Assembly (NCBI GenBank): GCA_016713535.1
Contig: JADJOY010000008.1
Coordinates: 186,001-250,000 of the forward strand
Source: JADJOY01 sp016713535 [NCBI: Deltaproteobacteria bacterium]
Lineage (GTDB): Bacteria > JADJOY01
Direction: 5' to 3'
Length of the DNA: 64,000 bases
Part shown: positions 21,099-28,725 of the stretch, piece after piece
Layout: each line of letters starts with the position of its first letter
Position numbering within the stretch: the stretch's first letter is position 1
Notes under the pieces: model-generated
The model's database searches: none
Told to the model about the DNA's origin: nothing
What the model saw: only the letters and a program-made list of their open reading frames with translations
Position numbers and translations under genes: made by a program

Positions 21099-22205
21099 TT
21101 ATCCCGGTTCGCCGCCGAGCCCGGTCAGCGTCTGCCGCACGGCGTCGCGGAGCGCGGCGAGGGAGTCCTCACGCCAGCGCGTGATGCGCGGGTCGAAAGC
21201 CGCCCTGAGGCCGTCGCGGAGCGCGCGGGCGCGCGGCGACGCGCGGTCCTCGTCGCCGTGGTGGCGCAGCCAGTTGCGGGCCCGCAGCGCGAGGAAGACC
21301 TCGAAGGGCGGCCGCGTGCCGAGCTCGGCGGTGACGATCGTCGCCTCCTCGGCACCGGCGAGGGCGTCGTAGAGCCCGAAGTCGAGCGAGCCGTGGGTGA
21401 CGACCGAGGTGGCGTCGCCGCCGACGAGGCTCTCGGCGGCGGCGCCGTACCAGCGGCGCGCGCGCTGGAAGGCCGGGGTCTCGGCGGGCAGGTCGCTGAG
21501 CAGGCTCAGCGCGGCGGGCTCGCCGAGGCCGGTGTGGACGTCGATCCATGCGACACGGCGCGCGTGCGCGGCGGCATCGCGGGCGATGGCGAGCAAGCGC
21601 TCCGCCGACCACTGGGTGCGGCGCCCGCCGTAGTACAGGCCGGTGGGGTGGGTGTACTGGCCGCCGCTCACGGCCTCCTCGAGGCGGCGCACGCCGTGCT
21701 CGGCGGCGAAGTCCCGGAGGCGCGCGAGGCGTGCCGTGTCGGCGTCGTCGTCGAGGCTCGCGGGTGCGATCGCGTCGGCGAGGTGGACGTAGCCCGGGTT
21801 GTCGTGGCTGTGGGTCTCGTGGTCCACGAAGTTGCGGTTGAGGTCGACGTTCGCCTCGTTGGCGCGATCGACGTGGCTCATGCCGAACGGGTTGACCGCG
21901 TGGATCAGGAGCACGGCGGTGCCGGACGGCGCGAGCGGCGCGCGGGCGTGCGCGCGGAGAAGCTCGACCTGGAGCGCGCTGCCGACGAAGCCCTCGACGC
22001 CGTGGAGGCCCGAGCTGATCGCGAGCACGTCGCGCGGCTCGGCGGGGCCGAGCCACGCGACGTCCATCGCCAGCTCCTCGCTCGCGAGCCCGCGCTCGCC
22101 CGTGAGCACGTGGCTCGCGACGCGTGCTCCGGCGCGCTCCGCTGCCGCGAGGAAGCGCCCGCGGGCGGTGCCGTAATCCGGCGAGAAGAGGTCCTCGACG
22201 CTCAC
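21099..22205 (-). CDS. DUF2817 family M14-like zinc carboxypeptidase
   Basis: The protein has 368 residues, start GTG at 22205. It matches DUF2817, a branch of the carboxypeptidase A (M14) superfamily. SSGLHGVEGFVGSA supplies His and Glu zinc ligands, AVNPFGMSHVDRANEANVDL carries the substrate-binding region, WIDVHTGLGEPA supplies the third ligand, and ATIVTAELGT holds the likely catalytic Glu. No signal peptide is seen, so it is probably cytoplasmic. It would cleave a C-terminal or amide-linked residue from a small substrate. It stands alone. Confidence 0.85.
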   Translation of the reverse strand: MSVEDLFSPDYGTARGRFLAAAERAGARVASHVLTGERGLASEELAMDVAWLGPAEPRDVLAISSGLHGVEGFVGSALQVELLRAHARAPLAPSGTAVLLIHAVNPFGMSHVDRANEANVDLNRNFVDHETHSHDNPGYVHLADAIAPASLDDDADTARLARLRDFAAEHGVRRLEEAVSGGQYTHPTGLYYGGRRTQWSAERLLAIARDAAAHARRVAWIDVHTGLGEPAALSLLSDLPAETPAFQRARRWYGAAAESLVGGDATSVVTHGSLDFGLYDALAGAEEATIVTAELGTRPPFEVFLALRARNWLRHHGDEDRASPRARALRDGLRAAFDPRITRWREDSLAALRDAVRQTLTGLGGEPG

Positions 22206-22312
22206 GCCACTAGGGGAATCACGGAACCGCGCCCGTGTCGAGGGGACGCGGGTGTGCCGTGGCCCGGAGCGAGCAGCTTGACGCTCACACGATCGAGCAT
22301 CGTGATGCTTCC

Positions 22313-22360
22313 ATGCGTACGACGATCGCCCTCGAGCCCGACGTCGCGGCCGTCTCGAGG
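22313..22360 (+). pseudogene. Possible decayed ribbon-helix-helix antitoxin start
   Basis: An ATG begins MRTTIALEPDVAAV, the typical opening of VapB-type ribbon-helix-helix antitoxins, but the reading turns non-protein-like after about 15 residues. A short inverted repeat, AGCATC-GT-GATGCT (22296-22309), sits just upstream like an operator. No toxin follows. The rest of the 354-base gap holds two copies of the palindromic repeat. Confidence 0.35.
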
Positions 22361-22390
22361 AATTCGCGCATCGTCAGCGGACGACCTTCA

Positions 22391-22414
22391 CGGCGGGCTC
22401 ACGCCCGCCGCTAC
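22391..22414. repeat. Intergenic palindromic repeat (CGGCGGGC-tcac-GCCCGCCG-CTAC)
   Basis: Short variant in the gap between the DUF2817 and enoyl-CoA hydratase genes. Confidence 0.6.
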
Positions 22415-22502
22415 ACCCGCAGCGCCTCGACCGCGCGATCGATCGGCTGGAGCGCGGCCGCCGAGTGTTGGAGGCGGCGCGGTCCCTCGCGCCGCTCAAG
22501 CT

Positions 22503-22529
22503 CGTAGGGGCGGCCGCAAGGCCGCCCGG
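22503..22529. repeat. Intergenic palindromic repeat (CGTAGGGGCGGCC-gcaa-GGCCGCCC)
   Basis: It is almost identical to the copy at 33029-33054, including the GCAA loop. A shared GGTCCCTCGCGCC word lies just upstream here and just downstream of the copy at 33164-33192. Confidence 0.7.
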
Positions 22530-22559
22530 GATTCGGATCGACAGCCGCTCGGAGTCGGC

Positions 22560-23387
22560 TCAGAATCCCTTCCACTCGGGCTTGCGCTTCTCGAGGATCG
22601 AAGCGACGCCTTCCTTGGCGTCGCGGGTGGAGGACGTCATCGTCGAGGCGACGCACTCGTAGTCGAGCATCTCGTCGAGGGTCGACGTGAGCGCCTTGTG
22701 GATGAAGCGGCGGCCGAGGTCGATCGCGACGCTCGGGCCGGTGGCGAGCTCCTTCGCGTACGCGAACGCGGCCTCGAAGTCCTTCCCCTCGGGGACCAGC
22801 TCGTCCACCAACCCGACGCTCTTCGCCTCCTCGGCGCCGAACATCTTCCCGGTCTCGACCATCTGCAGCGCGACCGGCAGCGGCACGATCCGCGGCAGGA
22901 ACCACGGCACGCCGCAGTCGGGGCTGAAGCCGCGCTTCACGAAGATCGCCGAGAGCTTGGCGGTGGAGTCGGCGAAGCGCCGATCACACGCGAGCGCGTA
23001 GGCGAGGCCCGCACCCACGCAGGCACAGTGGATCGCGGCGATGACCGGCTTTTCCACGTCGATCAGCGCCTTGGTGAACGCGGCGAAGGGCCCGCCGGGG
23101 GTCTTCCTCTGCGAGCGCTTCATCGGGATCGACGGATCGGAGAGGCCGGGCAGGGGACGCGCACCGGCGCCGCTCACGAAGTCGGCGTCGCCGCCGGCGC
23201 AGAACGCCTTGCCAGCGCCGGTGAGGAGGATGGTGCGGACGTCCTCGTCGTCGCGCAGCTCGGTGAAGAGCTTCACCAGGTCGGCGGCGAGCTCCCAGCT
23301 CACGGCGTTGAGCCGCTCCGGGCGGTTGAGGGTGACGATGCCGACGCCGTCGCGCAGCTCGTAGAGGTAGTGGTTGGGCGTGGTCAT
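22560..23387 (-). CDS. Enoyl-CoA hydratase/isomerase family protein
   Basis: The protein has 275 residues of the crotonase fold. GIVTLNRPERLNAVSWEL is the N-terminal signature, TGAGKAFCAGGDADF the oxyanion-hole loop, and IAAIHCACVGAGLAYALACD the second oxyanion strand. The usual hydratase glutamates are not clear in this part, so hydratase, isomerase or another crotonase reaction is possible. It is the last gene of a minus-strand operon running from the nitronate-monooxygenase-like gene at 28544 through EtfB, EtfA, DUF35 and the thiolase-like gene, which points to acyl-CoA breakdown. Confidence 0.88.
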   Translation of the reverse strand: MTTPNHYLYELRDGVGIVTLNRPERLNAVSWELAADLVKLFTELRDDEDVRTILLTGAGKAFCAGGDADFVSGAGARPLPGLSDPSIPMKRSQRKTPGGPFAAFTKALIDVEKPVIAAIHCACVGAGLAYALACDRRFADSTAKLSAIFVKRGFSPDCGVPWFLPRIVPLPVALQMVETGKMFGAEEAKSVGLVDELVPEGKDFEAAFAYAKELATGPSVAIDLGRRFIHKALTSTLDEMLDYECVASTMTSSTRDAKEGVASILEKRKPEWKGF

Positions 23388-23410
23388 GGTGGGTTTCCTC
23401 GTGTCACTGG

Positions 23411-23435
23411 CGGGGGACGAGCCCCCGCGCTACGG
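23411..23435. repeat. Intergenic palindromic repeat (CGGGGG-acgag-CCCCCG-CGCTACGG)
   Basis: Lies in the 87-base gap between the thiolase-like gene and enoyl-CoA hydratase. Same sequence as the copy at 24680-24704. Confidence 0.7.
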
Positions 23436-23474
23436 GCACCGTCGGGGCGCCATGGCGGAGGCGTCCGGTATGGC

Positions 23475-24656
23475 TCATCGCTTGAGGACGGTCGCAGTGC
23501 CGTTGCCGCCGAGGCCGAGGGTCTGGGCGAGGCCGATCTTGGCGTCCGGCACCTGGCGCGGGCCGGCCTGGCCGCGGAGCTGCCAGCCGAGCTCGCAGAT
23601 CTGGAACACGCCCTGGGCGGTGGTGGCCTCGCCGAACGACAGGAACCCGCCGCTCGGGTTGATGGGCAGCTTGCCGGTCGGCATCGTCTCGCCGGCCTCC
23701 ATGAGCCGCTCGGCCTCGCCGGGCTGACACAGCCCCCAGTCCTCGGGGAACGCGAGCTCGTAGTAGACGGTGTTGTCCTGGAGCTCGACGAAGTCGACGT
23801 CCCTGGGGCCGATGTGCGCGGCGGCGAGGGCCTTCTCCACCGCCATCGCGGCCTCGCTGTGGTAGGCGCGGCCGTCCTTGGGCGCGGGGCAGGCGAGACC
23901 GCGGGGGATGCCGTCGTCGAAGCGCGCGGTCGCCACGGCGCTCGACGCCACCCACACCGGCGCGGTGGTCTTCTTGCGCGCGAAATCGGCCGAGCACAAA
24001 AGCACCGCGGCGGCGCCGTCGCTCACCGGGCAGATCTCGAACAGGCGCAGCGGGTAGCTCACCATGGCGCTCGACATCACCTTCTCGAGGGTGAACTCGT
24101 CGCGGAAGCGCGCGTTCGGGTTGTGGACCGAGAGCTTGTGCGCCTTGACCGCGATCTTGGCGAGCTGCTCCTCGGCGGTGCCGAACTCGGCCATGCGGCG
24201 GCGGCAGAGGAGCGCCCAGAACGCCGGCCCCGGCATGCCGATCATGCGCTGGCGCACGAACTCGGGGTCGGTCTTCTCCTCGTTGCCCGAGGTCTGGATG
24301 AAGCCCTTGGGCATCTTCTCGCCGCCCACCACCAGCACCACGTCGTGGGCGCCGCTCGCGACCAGCGTCCAGCCGATGTTGAAGGCGTTGGCGCCCGCGG
24401 CGCAGCCGGCGGAGAGGTTGTAGACCGGGATGCCGGTCGAGCCCATGTCCTCGACGATGTCGTTGCCGTTGAGGCCCCAGCCCTTGCCGCCGGAGAAGCG
24501 CGAGCTGGCGGCGGCGACCGCCTGCACCTCGCGCCAGCCCACGCCGGCGTCGGCGAGGGCCTTCTCGACGGCGAAGCGGCACAGCTCGCCCACCGACTTG
24601 TCGTTGAACTTGCCCCACGGGTGGAGGCCGAAGCCGATCGCGGCGACGTCACGCAT
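23475..24656 (-). CDS. Thiolase-superfamily protein (SCP-x / Ltp2-like)
   Basis: The protein has 393 residues. The nucleophile-loop cysteine is present in YNLSAGCAAGANAFNIG. The usual second-site wording EVHDAF is instead ELQDNTVYYELAFPEDW, so the catalytic His is missing and tyrosines are present. The last motif is TLGLGGNGTATV. These changes fit the lipid-transfer/SCP-x branch, some of which (Ltp2 in cholesterol side-chain breakdown) act as retro-aldolases together with a DUF35 partner. A DUF35 gene lies directly upstream, which supports such a complex. Thiolase versus aldolase activity cannot be settled from the sequence alone. Confidence 0.85.
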   Translation of the reverse strand: MRDVAAIGFGLHPWGKFNDKSVGELCRFAVEKALADAGVGWREVQAVAAASSRFSGGKGWGLNGNDIVEDMGSTGIPVYNLSAGCAAGANAFNIGWTLVASGAHDVVLVVGGEKMPKGFIQTSGNEEKTDPEFVRQRMIGMPGPAFWALLCRRRMAEFGTAEEQLAKIAVKAHKLSVHNPNARFRDEFTLEKVMSSAMVSYPLRLFEICPVSDGAAAVLLCSADFARKKTTAPVWVASSAVATARFDDGIPRGLACPAPKDGRAYHSEAAMAVEKALAAAHIGPRDVDFVELQDNTVYYELAFPEDWGLCQPGEAERLMEAGETMPTGKLPINPSGGFLSFGEATTAQGVFQICELGWQLRGQAGPRQVPDAKIGLAQTLGLGGNGTATVLKR

Positions 24657-24679
24657 GGCGGAGGTTCTCTTCCTTCCTG

Positions 24680-24704
24680 CGGGGGACGAGCCCCCGCGCT
24701 ACGG
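24680..24704. repeat. Intergenic palindromic repeat, copy of 23411-23435
   Basis: CGGGGG-acgag-CCCCCG-CGCTACGG in the gap between the DUF35 and thiolase-like genes, inside the operon. Confidence 0.7.
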
Positions 24705-24762
24705 CTCGGTGCGGACTCATGCCCGCGCGACGTGATGCACGAGTGAGCGCCGCGCTCGCCCG

Positions 24763-25191
24763 TTAGACGACCGGGCGGTACTTCCAGGTGAGGACGCTGG
24801 TGCCGTCCTTGTCGCGGTAGAGCTCGTCGATCACGAGCCGCACCTTGCAGCCGATGGTGAGCGCGTGCGGGTCTTCGGTGGCGATCTGGGTGAGGACGCG
24901 CAGCCCGTCGCTGGTGTCGACCACGCCCATCGCGTACGGCTGGTAGGGCTCGTTGTATTTCGAAGGCGGAGGCGGCGGGTAGTTCTGGATCGCCACGCTC
25001 CAGAGCGTGCCCTCGGCGCCGAGCTCGGTGTCCTCGGTCTTCGACAGGTCGCACGCGGGGTTGTGGCACATCGCCGAGCGCGGGAAGTACGCCGTGCCGC
25101 AGGTCGCGCACCGCGACCCGAGCAACCGCGGGCCCTCCGCCGTGTCGGCGAAGAAGCCGTCTAGGGCGTGGACGGTCTTGGTCTCGGTCAT
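24763..25191 (-). CDS. DUF35 zinc-ribbon/OB-fold protein, thiolase partner
   Basis: The protein has 142 residues. A zinc ribbon with CATCGTAYFPR and CHNPAC is followed by an OB-fold (GTLWSVAIQNYPPPPPSKY, PYQPYAMGVVDTSDGLRVL, GCKVRLVIDELYRDKDG). DUF35 proteins bind acyl-CoA and form complexes with thiolase-like enzymes such as Ltp2. The gene sits between EtfA (4-base gap) and the thiolase-like gene, so it is probably that enzyme's obligate partner. Confidence 0.9.
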   Translation of the reverse strand: MTETKTVHALDGFFADTAEGPRLLGSRCATCGTAYFPRSAMCHNPACDLSKTEDTELGAEGTLWSVAIQNYPPPPPSKYNEPYQPYAMGVVDTSDGLRVLTQIATEDPHALTIGCKVRLVIDELYRDKDGTSVLTWKYRPVV

Positions 25192-25195
25192 CGCG

Positions 25196-26177
25196 TCACC
25201 CGCCTTTCGCGGCCTTGGTGAGCTCGGTCAGGATCGCGACACAGTCGCCGACCACGCCGTAGCGGGCGTAGCGGAAGATCGCCGCGTCCTTGTCGGTGTT
25301 GATGGCGGCGATGGTCTTGGCGGCAGAGCAGCCCGCCATGTGCTGGCTCGCGCCCGAGATGCCGGCGGCGAGGTAGAGGACCGGGCGGGTGATGCGGCCG
25401 GTGAGGCCGACCTGGCGGGACGAATCCACCCAGCCGTCATCGACGATCGGCCGCGAGGCGCCCGCCATGCCGCCGAGCGCCGCGGCGAGCTCCTCGACGA
25501 GCTTGTAGTTCTCCTTCTTGCCGAGCCCGCGGCCGCCCGAGACGATGATCTGCGCCTCCTCGAGGCGCTGACCCTGGACCTGCGGGTTTCGCCACCACCT
25601 TCACGCGCTCCTCGGTGGCGGCGAGGTTCACCGACACGGCGCGGGTGGACGGCGCGGCGCCGCCGACCGCCGCAGCGGCGGCCGAGACCGCGTTGGCGGT
25701 GACGCTCACGACCTTCACGCCGGCGCCCTGGAACTCGTAGACGACGCGGGTGTCGCCGCCGTAGGCCGACGCGGTGATGGCGAGCTTGCCGCCCGTGACC
25801 TCGGCGTCGACGGCGTTGCTCGCCACCGCGCCACCGAGGCGCGCCGCGAGGCGCGGCGCCACCGCGCGGCTGTCGAAGCCCTGCACGAAGAACACCGCGG
25901 CGGGCGACTCGGCGCTCGCGTATTGCGCGAGGGCCTCGACGTACACGTCGGCCGAGAAGCTCGCGAGCTTGGCGTCGTCGATGCGGTCGAGGCTCGCCAC
26001 ACCAAAGCGCGCTGCGACCGTGACGGCGTTGGCGCCGGGATCGGCGAGGGTGAGCCAGTGAAGGGGCGCGCCGAGCCCCGAGGCGGCCCTGGACGCGACG
26101 GTGAGCAGCTCTTCGGCGTCGACGGCGAGACCGTTGACCGCCGGACCCCAGGTGCATGCGACGACAGCGTTGGGCAT
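25196..26177 (-). CDS. etfA: Electron transfer flavoprotein alpha subunit (frameshifted)
   Basis: About 326 residues. The N-terminal domain runs to KVVAKP. The FAD-binding C-terminal domain is intact in the next frame: IIVSGGRGLGKKENYKLVEE, DDGWVDSSRQVGLTG, PVLYLAAGISGASQHMAGC and AAINTDKDAAIFRYARYG. Removing one base from the GGG at 25584-25586 joins the two parts, so the shift is probably a sequencing error. With EtfB it takes electrons from acyl-CoA dehydrogenases. The gene encoding the likely acceptor, the ETF:quinone oxidoreductase at 30437, lies in the divergent operon. Confidence 0.92.
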
Positions 26178-26206
26178 CGATCCTCTCCCTCTTCCACACC
26201 GATCAT

Positions 26207-26235
26207 CGACGGGGGATGGAACCCCCGTCGCTACG
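26207..26235. repeat. Intergenic palindromic repeat (CGACGGGGG-atgga-ACCCCCGTCG-CTACG)
   Basis: Lies between etfB and etfA. Belongs to the long-arm subtype also seen at 41534 and 49641. Confidence 0.75.
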
Positions 26236-26274
26236 AAAACGCCACCCCATCGACCCCCGCGACCGTGCGGTTCC

Positions 26275-27081
26275 TCAGGCGATCGCGCCGTCGGCCCGCA
26301 GACGCGCCAAGAGCGCCTGCGCCAGCTCGGCGGGTGAGCCGCCGCTCAGGAACTCGCACTGGCCCTGGACCGTGGGCACGAACTGCTTGGTGAGCAGCAC
26401 CTGGGGGGCCAGGTCCGCGGCGCCGACACCGAGGGCGTCGGGCGTGAACACCGTGGGCTTCATCTTGCGCGCCTTGATGGTCTGCGCGGTGGTCGGATAG
26501 CGCGGCGTGCCGAGCTCGTTCGAGATCGTCACGATGCAGGGCAGGGCGACCTCGACGGTCTCGTCGCCGTCCGGCGTCACGCGGGTCACGCGCACCGCCT
26601 TGTCGCCGCTCATCACCACCGCGCGCGCGACGGTCACCACCGGCATGCCGAGGAGCTCGCCGAGGAGCGCGGGCACCACGCCCTGGTCGTCGTCGGAGGC
26701 CTGGCGTCCGCACAGGATGAGGTCCGCGCCGCCGGTCTTGGTGACGTAGGCGGCGAGCAGCTTGGCGATCGCGGCGAGGTCGAGCGAGGCCGCGTCGACC
26801 TGCACGTGGCCGGTCTCGTCGGCGCCGAGCGCTGCCGCCTGGCGCAGGATGCTCGCCGGGTCGGTGCCGGCCGAGACCACCGCGAGCTTCGCGGCGAGGC
26901 CGCTATCCTTCAGCCGCAGCGCGGCCTCGATGGCCTGCTCGTCGTAGGCGTTCATGAGCCGCGGGATCGCGGTCTGGGTGAGGGTCTTGCCGTCGGCGCC
27001 GATCTGCAACCCGCCCGCGAGGGCGTAGTTGTTGACGGCGTCGGGATCGAGGACTTCCTTCGCGCAGACTACGATCCGCAT
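26275..27081 (-). CDS. etfB: Electron transfer flavoprotein beta subunit
   Basis: The protein has 268 residues. It opens with MRIVVCAKEVLDPDAVNNYA, and MNAYDEQAIEAALRLKD, LILCGRQASDDDQGVVPALL and ALPCIVTISNELGTPRYPT are all typical of EtfB, including the AMP-binding region. It forms a heterodimer with EtfA that carries electrons from acyl-CoA dehydrogenases to the membrane. It is in an operon between a small protein of unknown function and etfA. Confidence 0.95.
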   Translation of the reverse strand: MRIVVCAKEVLDPDAVNNYALAGGLQIGADGKTLTQTAIPRLMNAYDEQAIEAALRLKDSGLAAKLAVVSAGTDPASILRQAAALGADETGHVQVDAASLDLAAIAKLLAAYVTKTGGADLILCGRQASDDDQGVVPALLGELLGMPVVTVARAVVMSGDKAVRVTRVTPDGDETVEVALPCIVTISNELGTPRYPTTAQTIKARKMKPTVFTPDALGVGAADLAPQVLLTKQFVPTVQGQCEFLSGGSPAELAQALLARLRADGAIA

Positions 27082-27094
27082 TCGTTCGCTCCTC

Positions 27095-27120
27095 GGGCGG
27101 GGGTGAACCCCGCCCCTACG
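27095..27120. repeat. Intergenic palindromic repeat (GGGCGGGG-gtgaac-CCCGCCC-CTACG)
   Basis: Lies immediately upstream of etfB and downstream of the 100-residue gene. Confidence 0.75.
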
Positions 27121-27141
27121 ACAGCACTCGATCGGCCGAGG

Positions 27142-27444
27142 TCAGGGACGCCCCGGGACGCGGTTGGGTTCGTCCACCAGGAACACGCTGCCCGACTCGC
27201 ACCACACGCACTCGTCGGCGTAGTTGTCGGGCTTGCGCTCGAGGTCTTTGAGCAGGTACCAGCGCCACGGTGGGTCGCCGTGGTCGACAAACTCGCCGCT
27301 CAGCGTGCCGGTGAACTCCTGGCGGCCCGCGTAGCGAGTGCCCAGGATCGGGCCGCCGCCATCGCACTCGGCGCGCTTGCCGGCAACGCTCGCGTCGAAG
27401 CCGGGCACGGCCCGGTCCGTCGTGGGCTTGGACGACTCGTCCAC
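27142..27444 (-). CDS. Small conserved-looking hypothetical protein
   Basis: The protein has 100 residues from a GTG at 27444, two bases after the stop of the nitronate-monooxygenase-like gene, so translation is probably coupled. It is acidic and aromatic (GDPPWRWYLLKDLERKPDNY), with a CVWC pair (DECVWCESGSVFLVDEPN) that could bind metal or be redox active. No family is recognised. Its place between a flavin oxygenase and EtfBA suggests an accessory role in that redox pathway, which is inference. Confidence 0.6.
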   Translation of the reverse strand: MDESSKPTTDRAVPGFDASVAGKRAECDGGGPILGTRYAGRQEFTGTLSGEFVDHGDPPWRWYLLKDLERKPDNYADECVWCESGSVFLVDEPNRVPGRP

Positions 27445-27446
27445 GT

Positions 27447-28544
27447 TCAGTCGTCGCCGGTCAGGTTCTCGAACGTGGTGAGCGCTTCGTCGACCACGTC
27501 CATGACGATCTGGCGAGCGGGCTTCATGGCGGTCACGAAGCTCACGCCCTGGCCGGCCGCCTCGGTCATGAGGTCACCGCGGCGGTTGTCGTTGGCGCCC
27601 TGGATGTATGGCGAGCTGAGCAGCATCTGGTAGGGGGCGGGCAGGGGCGCGGGCGCCTCGGGCTTCTTCCACTCGGTGGTCCAGGGACACTTGAGCACGC
27701 GCATGGTCATGCCGGAGATCGACTTCGAGAAGTCGGTGTCCTCGGCCGTCGAGGCGATGAGGCGCTCCTTGATGATCATGTCGACGTCGCTCTCGCGCGA
27801 CGCGAGCCACAACGTACCCGTCCACACGCCCGCGGCGCCGAGGCAGAGCGCCGCCGCCAGGTGGCGGCCGGTGGTGACGCCGCCCGCGGCGATGACGGGC
27901 TTGCCCTGCGCGATCGACACCACCTCGGGGACGATGCTGAAGGTGCCCATCTCGCCGGTGTGGCCGGCGGCGTCGAAGCCCTGCGCGATGATGCCGTCCA
28001 CGCCCGCCTCGATCTCGCGCTTGGCCTGGCGGGTCTTGCCGACCAGCCCGAACACCTTGATGCCGCGCGCGTGCGCCGCGTCGAGGATGAAGGCCGGGTT
28101 GCCGAGGCCCGAGGCCAGGAGCGGCACGCGCTCCTCGAGCAGCACCTCGAGCTGGGCGCGCGCCATCTGCTGGTTGAGGCCACCCCACTGGTGCAACGCT
28201 TCCTTCCCCTTGGGCTCGGGCACGTCGTACTTCTTGTGGATCATGTCAGCGTAGTCGCGGTGACCCTGCGGGATCTTCGACTTGAGCTCGTCGAGGCCGC
28301 CCGCGGGCGGCACCGAGGCGGGCAGCACCAGGTCCACTCCGAACGGCTTCGTGCCGATGCGATCACGGATCCACTTGAGGTCGGCCGCGATCTCGTCGGG
28401 CGTGTGCATCGCCTCGCCGAGCACCGAGAAGCCACCGGCGTTGGTGACGGCCACCACCACGTCCTTGCAGTGAGTGAAGGCGATGATCGGGTACTCGATC
28501 CCGAACATTTCGCAGAACGGGGTGTGGAGCGGATTCTTCGCCAT
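27447..28544 (-). CDS. Nitronate monooxygenase-like FMN enzyme
   Basis: The protein has 365 residues from the ATG at 28544 (MAKNPLHTPFCEMFGIEYPI). It has the TIM-barrel of the NMO/IMP-dehydrogenase-like family: THCKDVVVAVTNAGGFSVLG at the N-terminus, GVDGIIAQGFDAAGHTGEMG as the FMN/active-site loop with the His, and PVIAAGGVTTGRHLAAAL with LGAAGVWTGTLWLAS for phosphate binding. The family includes nitronate monooxygenases and enoyl-reductase-like enzymes, so the substrate is open. It is the first gene of a seven-gene minus-strand operon and lies divergent from the P450, with a shared operator between them. Confidence 0.88.
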   Translation of the reverse strand: MAKNPLHTPFCEMFGIEYPIIAFTHCKDVVVAVTNAGGFSVLGEAMHTPDEIAADLKWIRDRIGTKPFGVDLVLPASVPPAGGLDELKSKIPQGHRDYADMIHKKYDVPEPKGKEALHQWGGLNQQMARAQLEVLLEERVPLLASGLGNPAFILDAAHARGIKVFGLVGKTRQAKREIEAGVDGIIAQGFDAAGHTGEMGTFSIVPEVVSIAQGKPVIAAGGVTTGRHLAAALCLGAAGVWTGTLWLASRESDVDMIIKERLIASTAEDTDFSKSISGMTMRVLKCPWTTEWKKPEAPAPLPAPYQMLLSSPYIQGANDNRRGDLMTEAAGQGVSFVTAMKPARQIVMDVVDEALTTFENLTGDD

Positions 28545-28656
28545 CGCGGTGGTCTCCGGGCCGGGAACGCGGGTGGGACGCCTTCGCTTCAGGGGCGAAA
28601 ACCGCGCGGATCGAAGCGCCGAGGAGACGCCGAGCCGAGCCGGTTTCCATCCAAAA

Positions 28657-28670
28657 TGAAACATGTTCTA
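28657..28670. promoter_or_regulatory. Operator site TGAAACATGTTCTA in divergent promoter (KstR-like pattern)
   Basis: It matches the mycobacterial KstR pattern TnnAACnnGTTnnA at every fixed base. It differs by one base from the site at 52674-52687, which lies in the other divergent P450 promoter. It sits 113 bases upstream of the NMO-like start and about 56 bases upstream of the chosen P450 start. Confidence 0.65.
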
Positions 28671-28725
28671 CTTGGGCCGTCAAGGCGCGAAATCCCCTGG
28701 TTTCGCGGCATTCGGAGGGTTCGGC

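Noticed and set aside
20763-24746. A 1327-codon plus-strand open frame
   Set aside because: It runs antisense to the receiver, DUF2817, enoyl-CoA hydratase and thiolase-like genes; its translation is low-complexity Ala/Gly/Val/Arg without motifs, as expected opposite GC-rich genes.
24763-25191. DUF35 protein as a DNA-binding zinc-ribbon regulator
   Set aside because: The OB-fold and its position beside a thiolase-like gene match the acyl-CoA partner family instead.
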